Assembly: GCA_946566415.1 (NCBI GenBank)
Contig: CAMNWW010000028.1
Span: 1-15,382, forward strand
Source of the DNA: an uncultured Lachnospiraceae bacterium
GTDB lineage: Bacteria; Bacillota; Clostridia; Lachnospirales; Lachnospiraceae
Direction of reading: 5' to 3'
Length of the DNA: 15,382 bases
Positions within the stretch are counted from its first letter, which is position 1, and each line of letters opens with the position of its first letter. Under the pieces are notes generated by a model. The model searched no databases. It worked only from the letters and a program-made list of their open reading frames with translations, and was not told the DNA's origin. Positions 6,290-13,840 of the stretch are shown here, in pieces. Made by a program: the position numbers and the translations under genes.

Positions 6290-7264
6290 ATGTGTACAGC
6301 GGCAACTTATATGACGAAAGATTTCTATTTCGGGCGTACACTGGACAACTGTTCTTCTTATGAGGAAGAAATCGTTGTAACTCCACGCAGATACCCCTTC
6401 TATTTCCGCAAAACACCCCCGCTCATGAACCACTACGCAATGATCGGTATCGCATATGTATGCCAGGACTTCCCTTTATATTATGATGCGGCAAACGAAA
6501 AGGGCCTTGCCATAGCAGGACTGAATTTTGTAGATAACGCAGTTTACAATGATATCGATTTAAAAAAGGACAATATCGCACAATTTGAACTCATCCCCTG
6601 GATCCTGGGACAGTGCTCTTCCGTAAAGGATGCGTGCAGACTCCTTGCTTCGATCAACCTGACAAATACTCCTTTTAGCGGCGACCTGCCTCCCGCCGAG
6701 CTGCACTGGCTGATTGCGGATAGAAACGGGGCGGTCACAGTCGAGTCTGTCCAGGACGGACTCAAAATCTACGACAATCCACCCGGCATTCTTACAAATA
6801 ATCCGCCATTCCCGGAGCAGCTTTTCCAACTGAATAATTATATGGCGCTTTCCTGTAAACCGCCTCAAAACCATTTTTCATCCAAACTCTCACTAAAAAC
6901 CTACAGTCTGGGTATGGGCGCGTTCGGCCTTCCTGGGGACCTGTCTTCCCAGGCCCGTTTTGTCAGGGCCGCTTTCACGAAAATGAATTCCCGCTCCGGG
7001 ACGTCCGAATCCGACAGCGTGTCACAGTTTTTCCATATCCTTGGTTCCGTGTGCCAGCCCCGCGGATGCTGTGAAACAGACGAAGGCAAGTGCGAGGTTA
7101 CGCTTTATACATCCTGCTGTAATGTGGATAAGGGCGTTTACTACTATACCTCTTATGATAATCACCAGATCTCCGCAGTCGATATGTACCGAGAAAATCT
7201 GGAAAATTCGTCTCTGGTACAATACCCTCTTATTCATGGTGAACAGATCAGGAGGCAGAACTGA
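6290..7264 (+). CDS. bsh: Choloylglycine hydrolase family protein, probable bile salt hydrolase
   Basis: This 324-aa Ntn-hydrolase is predicted to cleave the amide bond of glycine- or taurine-conjugated bile salts in the cytoplasm. The initiator Met is followed directly by C2, the nucleophile exposed after Met removal. The expected active-site set can be read: R16 and D19 in FGRTLD, N79 in AGLNF, N170 in LTNNP and R223 in ARFVRAAF. The length matches bacterial bile salt hydrolases. The N79 context and GLPGD loop favour this over penicillin V acylase, though the families overlap. The C-terminal part is cysteine-rich (C255, C260, C261, C268, C276, C277). AAGGAG precedes the ATG at suitable spacing. 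It is divergent from the response-regulator operon, and its stop codon lies within a strong hairpin. Substrate preference cannot be fixed from sequence. Confidence 0.9.
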   Translation: MCTAATYMTKDFYFGRTLDNCSSYEEEIVVTPRRYPFYFRKTPPLMNHYAMIGIAYVCQDFPLYYDAANEKGLAIAGLNFVDNAVYNDIDLKKDNIAQFELIPWILGQCSSVKDACRLLASINLTNTPFSGDLPPAELHWLIADRNGAVTVESVQDGLKIYDNPPGILTNNPPFPEQLFQLNNYMALSCKPPQNHFSSKLSLKTYSLGMGAFGLPGDLSSQARFVRAAFTKMNSRSGTSESDSVSQFFHILGSVCQPRGCCETDEGKCEVTLYTSCCNVDKGVYYYTSYDNHQISAVDMYRENLENSSLVQYPLIHGEQIRRQN

Positions 7265-7291
7265 CAAAACAGATGTCAGTTCCGCCTCCTG
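7249..7291. terminator. Long hairpin spanning the bile salt hydrolase stop codon
   Basis: Arms 7249-7265 and 7275-7291 form a 17-bp stem with one A-C mismatch and a 9-base loop. The TGA stop of the plus-strand gene is in the left arm. The hairpin lies in the 46-base space between two convergent genes, so it may serve both, but neither side has a T run. It could instead act as a transcript-stabilising or Rho-independent-like block. Confidence 0.6.
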
Positions 7292-7310
7292 TAATTGAAT
7301 CCGTTGCTTG

Positions 7311-10300
7311 TCACATCGCCTTTATACTTCTCTCAATATGCCGGATTTCCTCTTTCGTCAGTTTATATTTCGCATAAAGCTTTTCATCCGTCCATTCCTC
7401 ATTAAAATCCTGCAATGGTACAAAACGATATGTTTTCGATGTGGCGTCATGGCTTGCTTTTGCCAGGCTGTGCATAAACCTTGCAAACTTGGTCTGAAGA
7501 TACTTAGCAAGATTTCCCGCGCTTATCTCATCCAGCCCAAGCCCCCCGCCGATAACAATATAAGCCTCTGTACATATAGTACCCGGCTCCCCGACAAATG
7601 TGTTCAGATTATCGTCGCTAAGCTCGGTCCCTACATTATTGGCTCTCGGCGTAAACACTTTCCATACGTCGATCAGCTCCTTATGTGAGGCGGCCAGCCC
7701 CTTCTCTACATAACCGTATTTCCTGCCCTTTCCCACACACTTTAAGGGCGAAACCATTCCGTTTGCAGACCGGCGCCAGACGTCCTTTTTTACAATATTG
7801 CTCTCAATCCCATAGGGCTTGCGGGACGACACATGTTCCGACAGAACGCCAGATGCCGCCGCTCCCATTACTTTGCCGAGTATACTGAGCGCCCTGTGAT
7901 CCCGGATAAAAATGTCAAATCCTTCTGTACGGAGACGGCGCACATCCGTACTTACCCTTGTGCCGCTCTCATGCGTTACGATCTTCGTCATCTGTTTCGA
8001 GCTGTCATGCTCTCTGTCCCACAGGAAATAACAGACGCCGCCCCGGTTATTCGTGTCCGGGAAGATGTCCTCCGGGTGCAGACAGTCGTGAAGCTCCTTC
8101 ATATGGATATCATCCAGCATGGAGTCCCTGAACTCATCCATATCCTTCCCGCCTTTCCCCCCGGTATACCATCTCGTAGGAATGATTACCGAAGCATAAT
8201 CCGGCTCAAGGCTCCGGGCAATATTTACAAAATCAGGATAAATTGGCCTCGAACTGGCTCCTGCCCCTCCATCCTCCTCCTGATAGGGAGGATTTCCCAC
8301 AACAGCGTCAAATAACATGTTACCACCTTCCTCATCCACATCATCCGCCAGAGATATCTCACCGAACCTCTTCTTCTGGGTCAATAATGCTGTGATCCTC
8401 GCAGAATCAATATCCCCGTCTTCTGTCCTTACATCGAGAAGGTCATAAGAACAGAACCTGCCGGCAATTGACTCTGTACTTAGCCCGAGAATTTTATACA
8501 TCTTCCGTGTAAATTCATATGCGACTGAGGAAGTCGCAATTGACAATACCGAGTCCTTGATTTTCTCTGTCGGTATGCCGAGCCACGTGCATCTTTTGCA
8601 GACAGCCACGGCAAATTCTCCTACCTTACTGGCAATATCCAGTATTTTATGGTCCGTCAGACCTATTTTTTCAAAACAATCGTCCGGGATCATTCCTATC
8701 ATGTCTTCTGCAATATTAATCGGAGTTGTGATCTCGGACTCCGACAGCTTTCCAAACTTGTTCACAGCCGTAAGCGCCCTTTGAACCGGAGGAACCGAAT
8801 CATCATGGGACAATTTGTTAATATTTTGTATCTTATAGTCAAGCGTATTGAGGACGAACGGGTTCATATGCCGCCGCATAAGCGCCAGCACTCCCGCATC
8901 CAGCTGGAGATTTGCCATAATCCGATAATTGTCCCGGGTATCGGCATACATCAAGATATCATCCAGTGATGCAATGGTATCTTCTGTTAGGAAAGCAAAG
9001 AACAAAATCCTAGAATAATACGTTCTAAATTTATTCTCCAACGCCTGCAGTTCTGTCTCTTTCCCGCCGTCTGCGTTTTCAGAACCATCTTCCGCTCTAT
9101 CCTCTTCTTCGGAGCCGCTGCCATTCTCCCCGGCGCCTGAATCGCCGTCTTCCGGTTCATCCATATCCGTCCCGTTTTCGCCGCCCTGATAAGCCTGCGT
9201 CTGCAGGCCTCCTTTTGAGCCGATCTCGGCCTGCCTCTTGACTTCACGCAGGATTTCTTCTATGGAAAATAGCGCCGTGTCGACGGGGATGTCCTGTGTT
9301 TCCTCCCGGACTCCCCGGCTGCTCGAATACCTGCTGATCTCGCTTAAGATATCCGCCGCTTCGACCCGCTCGATGCGGTTCTTGTTGAGTGTAATAATGG
9401 GAGAGATGCGCAGTTCTTCCTCCATCCGTTCCCGCAGGTGCGAATTTCCCGCCATATCGGTATTGACATTATAGATTAGTGATTTCTGTTCCTGCATCAC
9501 AAACATTCTATGCGGGTCAAAATCAACCAGAAGTGTCTGGGGTTTCATATTGTAATGGATCGCCTCGCCGGACTCGTTCTCATATCTTCGTATATACTGA
9601 TTCTGCAGCCGGAAAACAGCCTGGTCGTATTCCTGCGGGGAAGCTGTATCCTTCAGGAATATCATGGTGTCCCACTGTTCCACCGTGCTGCCTGTCAGCA
9701 TACGGTTAACTGTCAGCGTGATTGTTTTCTGGTCTTTCTTCTCACAGTCTGCGACTTCCTTCTTTACTGCGGACACACTCCGGTACTGATTCTGTCTGTC
9801 CACCCCCGAAATATTGATTACCTTGTACTGGCCCAGGTTCTTGAATGAACCCGCATGAGCCGCCAGCAGCTCTTCCAGAGCGTCGCAGGACGCACAGTAG
9901 GGAAGCACGCACACGATGTGGCGGCACATCTTCCCTTCCTTGATCTTCTCATAGTCCAGAAAAGACAAGACGCGGCCATCCTCCTTGCTGCCGTCAATCG
10001 CCTCAAATAATTCCAACACTTCTTTTTCATGGATGAATTTCTTATGGCTTCCGTCGCTCTGCCTTGAAAGCGACCTCGGTTTAAACAAAGCAGAAAACGC
10101 ATAGGTCGTCCCATTGCTTCTCAGTCTTTCCAACAGTTCCAGCGCGGAGGCGCTTGGCGCAAACGCGAAACGGACCATCTGCGGGAATCCAAAATACGGG
10201 TTCTTCCATTCCTCCTGCTGCTCGCTTTCAGGAAGCGCGTCGTTTGCCGCGTCCCATGCCTTCTGTTCTTTTACAATATCAGAAAACCGGCAGAATGTCA

Positions 10301-11372
10301 CGATGTCTTCTTTGGCAAATTCGCTGCCCATCAGAATGCGGTACGGTGTCCCTGATAAATGCAGTGTAATCTTCACGTTCAGAGCTTTCAGCTGTTCCTT
10401 GGCATCCTCCAGTTCGACAAAATCTTCATCCTGATATTTATCCTTAACATCTCTTTCATACCCGGACGCACGGAGCACCTTTCCATAGCTTTGTGCCCTT
10501 GCGCCATAGTGCGTCTCATCGACGATCAAAAGATCAATGGTATTGAAAAATATTTCCCTGTGCTTCTCTTTGATCTCGTCGCCCTGTAAATCCTGAAGCG
10601 TCAAAAAAATCACTGCGCCCTTCCCGCTGTCAAGTTCATTCTGTACGGCGTTTTCATCCCGGTTCAATTCGTCGGCGGAAAGGAAGGTATAAACCTTACA
10701 GAAATTCTCCGCGCTCTGAACCGTTTTCTTCCACTCCTCTCGTACATCTGCCTTGGCAGATACCACAAGAACCGTCCGTGCAGAGATTTCCCTGGCACAG
10801 CAAAGGGCTGTGAACGATTTTCCAAAACGCATGACCGCATACATCAAAAAATTCCTGCGCCCGTTCCTTACAGCCGCCTTAAAATTCCGGATTGCTTCCG
10901 CCTGGTTCGGCCTCGGCTCCCACCATCCTGTAGGCGCGTAAGTATGTACCTCCGGCAAGCTTGTCTGCGAATTGTAATACTGATATTTATCTTCACCGTT
11001 TTCATAGCTTTCCTGTATATCCTTGATCGCAGCCTTTACATCCGCCTTCCCGGTATCCCTGAAAAATTCTTTTGAATAGTATACGCCGCAGGGAGTTTCC
11101 TGCGGCGTCAGCCTGTGTTTTTTGAGCCCTGCCTCCAAAAACTGGTGCACGGCAAAATCCCGGAAGAAAACTTCCGGCGTAATCATTGCTTTACTTTCAA
11201 ATTCTTTCTCCAGATCCGGAAAATACCGCCGCCACTCATTCAAGCGCACAGATACCGGACGGTAGGTATCTCCTACCTTCAGATAATTCGGCACCGTGTT
11301 TGTGGTAAACGCATAGATATGCGGCTGCACACGCCCTATGATCAACTCATCCAGTAATTGTATATTATCCAT
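7311..11372 (-). CDS. GIY-YIG nuclease / SF2 helicase / N6-adenine methyltransferase fusion (restriction-modification)
   Basis: This 1353-aa protein combines restriction and modification. Residues about 18-106 resemble a GIY-YIG/T5orf172 nuclease, with IYAF (19-22), YLKVG (30-34), R43 and SKEFF (100-104, likely catalytic E102). The SF2 helicase follows, with a Walker A variant MRFGKS (181-186), DETH (285-288), SGTP (340-343) and a motif VI-like QAVFRLQNQYIRR (584-596). An acidic low-complexity linker spans about 730-770. The methyltransferase has motif X ITTP (881-884), a variant motif I ILDIASKVGEF (910-920) and catalytic NPPY (1027-1030), expected to give N6-methyladenine. The C-terminal section, ending near VPLQDF and WTDEKLYAKYKL, is typical of Eco57I-like methylases and probably includes target recognition. 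The gene follows the 286-aa partner by seven bases and uses GAGTGAG as ribosome binding site. Site and cleavage pattern are unknown. Confidence 0.87.
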   Translation of the reverse strand: MDNIQLLDELIIGRVQPHIYAFTTNTVPNYLKVGDTYRPVSVRLNEWRRYFPDLEKEFESKAMITPEVFFRDFAVHQFLEAGLKKHRLTPQETPCGVYYSKEFFRDTGKADVKAAIKDIQESYENGEDKYQYYNSQTSLPEVHTYAPTGWWEPRPNQAEAIRNFKAAVRNGRRNFLMYAVMRFGKSFTALCCAREISARTVLVVSAKADVREEWKKTVQSAENFCKVYTFLSADELNRDENAVQNELDSGKGAVIFLTLQDLQGDEIKEKHREIFFNTIDLLIVDETHYGARAQSYGKVLRASGYERDVKDKYQDEDFVELEDAKEQLKALNVKITLHLSGTPYRILMGSEFAKEDIVTFCRFSDIVKEQKAWDAANDALPESEQQEEWKNPYFGFPQMVRFAFAPSASALELLERLRSNGTTYAFSALFKPRSLSRQSDGSHKKFIHEKEVLELFEAIDGSKEDGRVLSFLDYEKIKEGKMCRHIVCVLPYCASCDALEELLAAHAGSFKNLGQYKVINISGVDRQNQYRSVSAVKKEVADCEKKDQKTITLTVNRMLTGSTVEQWDTMIFLKDTASPQEYDQAVFRLQNQYIRRYENESGEAIHYNMKPQTLLVDFDPHRMFVMQEQKSLIYNVNTDMAGNSHLRERMEEELRISPIITLNKNRIERVEAADILSEISRYSSSRGVREETQDIPVDTALFSIEEILREVKRQAEIGSKGGLQTQAYQGGENGTDMDEPEDGDSGAGENGSGSEEEDRAEDGSENADGGKETELQALENKFRTYYSRILFFAFLTEDTIASLDDILMYADTRDNYRIMANLQLDAGVLALMRRHMNPFVLNTLDYKIQNINKLSHDDSVPPVQRALTAVNKFGKLSESEITTPINIAEDMIGMIPDDCFEKIGLTDHKILDIASKVGEFAVAVCKRCTWLGIPTEKIKDSVLSIATSSVAYEFTRKMYKILGLSTESIAGRFCSYDLLDVRTEDGDIDSARITALLTQKKRFGEISLADDVDEEGGNMLFDAVVGNPPYQEEDGGAGASSRPIYPDFVNIARSLEPDYASVIIPTRWYTGGKGGKDMDEFRDSMLDDIHMKELHDCLHPEDIFPDTNNRGGVCYFLWDREHDSSKQMTKIVTHESGTRVSTDVRRLRTEGFDIFIRDHRALSILGKVMGAAASGVLSEHVSSRKPYGIESNIVKKDVWRRSANGMVSPLKCVGKGRKYGYVEKGLAASHKELIDVWKVFTPRANNVGTELSDDNLNTFVGEPGTICTEAYIVIGGGLGLDEISAGNLAKYLQTKFARFMHSLAKASHDATSKTYRFVPLQDFNEEWTDEKLYAKYKLTKEEIRHIERSIKAM

Positions 11373-11379
11373 ATAAATC

Positions 11380-12240
11380 TCACTCTTTTTTCAAAAGGGA
11401 ACGGTACAAAAACGTCGCCTTAGAACGCCAGTCATGTATCTTGCAATCTTCTTTCCCTGTCTCCCCAAAGGGAACGGTAAACGTCAGACCGTCCATCTGC
11501 CATATGTTCCAGGATATAATGCGGGCGGCCCTTCGTAGTTCCTCCTGCGCCGGTTCCCGCTCAAACCTATACCACATATTTTCCACAAATGTACATAACA
11601 GATTCTTTCTGGCAAGGAACAGGCTGTCGCCCTGAAACTCAAATCCGTAGATGCTCTCGTAGGACCGGTACGCCCATTTTACCCATTCCTCTTCATCTGA
11701 CGTATTCTCACTTACAACCCGAAGCTTGCGGTCAAGAAATCCAATACGGTCTTTTACCTTGATCGGTCCTCCTGTCTGCATATCGTATCTGCTGGTCAGA
11801 TACGGCGCTTCGCCGCAGGTGATCTCCAGCCGCCTTGCGTCTACATAATCAGTCCATCTGCGTCCCTTCTTATCTTCAAACTTTATCGGTTCCTCGTTCG
11901 TCGCCCAGCCATTATTTTGCGGTGAATTAAAAACATCTTCTCTTCCAAACCATGCCGCGTCAACCAAATTATTCTGCCTGTTGCAGATCCAGGATGGGGT
12001 AGATACCTCCGCCTTCATCTTAGTCCGGCTCGTTCTGCTGGACTTTGCCTTGGTACTGCGCGGCTGGACCATAGATGCATTCGTTCCCGTGACCAGCTCC
12101 ATCATAATAGGGCTTTTGGCCCTGTAAGCATCCCCGTATTCTTCATAATCCCCCGTCGCCCAGATAATATTCTGTCTTGTCGTCCTGTCCTTTAACAGGA
12201 TGCGAAGTACCGACTTGTCAAATTCTGTCATCCTATGCAT
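11380..12240 (-). CDS. Methyltransferase-like partner subunit without catalytic motif ('restriction endonuclease subunit M' type)
   Basis: This 286-aa protein belongs to the family often annotated as restriction endonuclease subunit M, found beside Eco57I-type helicase-methylases. It reads like the front half of an adenine methyltransferase. STPSWICNRQNNLVD (80-94) matches motif X, ITCGEAPYL (140-148) stands where the SAM-binding motif I belongs, and IYGFEFQGDSLFLARKNLL (197-215) resembles the motif II/III region. No NPPY/NPPF follows; in its place is ISWNIWQMDGL (242-252). It may therefore support SAM or DNA binding for the large partner. The ATG at 12240 overlaps the upstream stop codon, and an ATG at 12231 (beginning MTEFDKS) is an alternative start. 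The nearest GGGAGG (12255-12260) is rather far, so coupling with the upstream gene is likely. Function as a partner is inferred. Confidence 0.78.
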   Translation of the reverse strand: MHRMTEFDKSVLRILLKDRTTRQNIIWATGDYEEYGDAYRAKSPIMMELVTGTNASMVQPRSTKAKSSRTSRTKMKAEVSTPSWICNRQNNLVDAAWFGREDVFNSPQNNGWATNEEPIKFEDKKGRRWTDYVDARRLEITCGEAPYLTSRYDMQTGGPIKVKDRIGFLDRKLRVVSENTSDEEEWVKWAYRSYESIYGFEFQGDSLFLARKNLLCTFVENMWYRFEREPAQEELRRAARIISWNIWQMDGLTFTVPFGETGKEDCKIHDWRSKATFLYRSLLKKE

Positions 12241-13726
12241 TTTTATTCAGCAGACCTCCCAGCCTGCCTGCCAGAGGCAGCGCCGCCGGGTTTTGCATCA
12301 GATTCATACGGATCCCTTCTCCTCCCTTTAGACTGATGTTAAAATCCAGCCAACCCAGCATATACTGTTCATAAGCGCTTCCTGTCTTATTATAAGAACC
12401 GTTCTTTGCATCCGGCGCACTGCCAAAGAAATGATTCCAGTAAGCTGTACCGTTCTGATAACGGTAAATCCCATTCGTCTGTCCGGACCGCACCTTCTCA
12501 GAATACTTCTGCTTCCCGTACTCCGCCCCTTTAATCAGCGAGCGCATCTCATCGCCAAAACGCCGGTACTCCTCCATGGTCTTGTCATATACCGCCCATA
12601 CAGAGTCCTTATCCAGCGCCGCAAAGCCGCGGGTGTCATAGGAGGTGCCGCCTTTCCCCCTCGCTTCCGTCAATCGGTTGTCCAGCCCCTCAATATAAAC
12701 CTCCTTAAATCCCCGAAGCGCCCTCGCAAGCGTATCTGCAAGAAGCGCGCTGCTTCCTTCTGTCTTTGAAAGCTTATCCGTCTTCATGGAGAGCATTGCA
12801 AGGTCAAGGCCAAGCCTTTCCTCGCTCATATCATAAACATTTGCCTTCTTCTCCATCGCTGAAAGACCGGAAGCATACTGCCCCAAAGCATCTAAGTCCT
12901 TCAGGGTATATTCACCATCCTTTGCCTCCCCACCGGAAGAAACCGGCTGTTCTCTAAGCCTTGCCGCAATATACTCGTCATCCCTGGCAAGCCACTCATC
13001 CTCTGTTCCTTCTACACCGGTAAAGCACGGGTTCTGTCTCAGGAAATCTCTATACTCAGATACCCGTCCTTCCACGCCGTTTTTAAAGGATTCATATATC
13101 TTCTCTGTCTCACCGGCAACACCGTATTTGCCTAAAATACCGCCCACCGTCTCCGCGTATTCTCTGGCCGCGCTCTCAAGCGCATTCTCGTAGATCATAT
13201 TCAGTTCATGGAGACGTTCCTTCTGCTTGGCCCCATCGTATGTATTCTTTATCTTATCTTCCATCGCCGCATAGCGGGAGACCAGGTAATCGACTTTCCT
13301 GTTAAATTCACCGGACTCAATCGAATCTGAACCAAACTGGACGCCGCGAAATTCAAACCCAAGCATACTGAGATCCGCATCGCTTACTTCGTCCGGCAGG
13401 CTCCCTTCCTTAAGCGTTCTTTCTATCTCAGGCGCGCTTAAGGTGAGATTCGACCTATCCACCGTCCCATCCAGGACGTCCTGTATATTAAAAGTGTTCA
13501 TCTTCCTCCACTGCTTATTAATGGCGTCTTCCTTCGTATACCCAGAATGATCAACAGCAAAAAGAGAAAGCGTTATCCTTGACTGATCCGCCTTCTGGCT
13601 TATACTTTTTGTCCCCTGAGTATCTGTCTTTTCTTCCTGCGCCGCATATCCCTGGGCCAGCTTTGCCTGGGAAGACTGCGCAGTATTCGCCGCCGGAAGC
13701 GCTGCTATTCTCTCTGCTATTTTCAT
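12233..13726 (-). CDS. Unrecognised 497-aa helical protein upstream of the restriction-modification pair
   Basis: I do not recognise this protein. It has no signal peptide, membrane segment, nuclease, helicase or methyltransferase motif that I can see. The N-terminal 50 residues are rich in Ala, Gln and Ser and look disordered. Most of the rest is predicted to be charged and helical, with long amphipathic stretches (about 140-230 and 280-410). The C-terminal part (about 415-470) is rich in aromatic residues and Gly (YRYQNGTAYWNHFFGS, then YEQYMLGWLDFNISL). AAGGAG precedes the ATG with 8-base spacing. The stop codon overlaps the start region of the 286-aa subunit, so this gene is the likely first member of the three-gene unit. 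It could be a functional partner, a regulator, or an unrelated gene after which the pair was inserted. The reading frame itself is secure. Confidence 0.8.
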   Translation of the reverse strand: MKIAERIAALPAANTAQSSQAKLAQGYAAQEEKTDTQGTKSISQKADQSRITLSLFAVDHSGYTKEDAINKQWRKMNTFNIQDVLDGTVDRSNLTLSAPEIERTLKEGSLPDEVSDADLSMLGFEFRGVQFGSDSIESGEFNRKVDYLVSRYAAMEDKIKNTYDGAKQKERLHELNMIYENALESAAREYAETVGGILGKYGVAGETEKIYESFKNGVEGRVSEYRDFLRQNPCFTGVEGTEDEWLARDDEYIAARLREQPVSSGGEAKDGEYTLKDLDALGQYASGLSAMEKKANVYDMSEERLGLDLAMLSMKTDKLSKTEGSSALLADTLARALRGFKEVYIEGLDNRLTEARGKGGTSYDTRGFAALDKDSVWAVYDKTMEEYRRFGDEMRSLIKGAEYGKQKYSEKVRSGQTNGIYRYQNGTAYWNHFFGSAPDAKNGSYNKTGSAYEQYMLGWLDFNISLKGGEGIRMNLMQNPAALPLAGRLGGLLNKNA

Positions 13727-13808
13727 TGGATTACTCCTTGCATTATCGTCATACTTATGATATCGGCATGGCGCATGGTAAACATAACGATTGAAGCTGA
13801 AATATCAG

Positions 13809-13840
13809 AGAAACGGCATAGCCTGCGCTATGCCGTTTCT
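13809..13840 (-). terminator. Terminator-like hairpin at the end of the MATE gene
   Basis: AGAAACGGCATAG (13809-13821) and its perfect complement (13828-13840) form a 13-bp stem with a 6-base loop. The MATE stop codon (13828-13830) is part of an arm. On the minus strand the stem is followed by a T-rich but interrupted stretch. It separates the MATE gene from the 497-aa protein gene, which is read in the same direction, and so helps to mark the start of a new transcription unit. Confidence 0.65.

Noticed and set aside
7311..13726. BREX or DISARM system
   Set aside because: No pglZ, brxC-like ATPase, drmA/drmB or phospholipase-D gene is present. The methyltransferase is fused to helicase and nuclease domains and paired with a subunit M-type protein, which fits a restriction-modification pair better.
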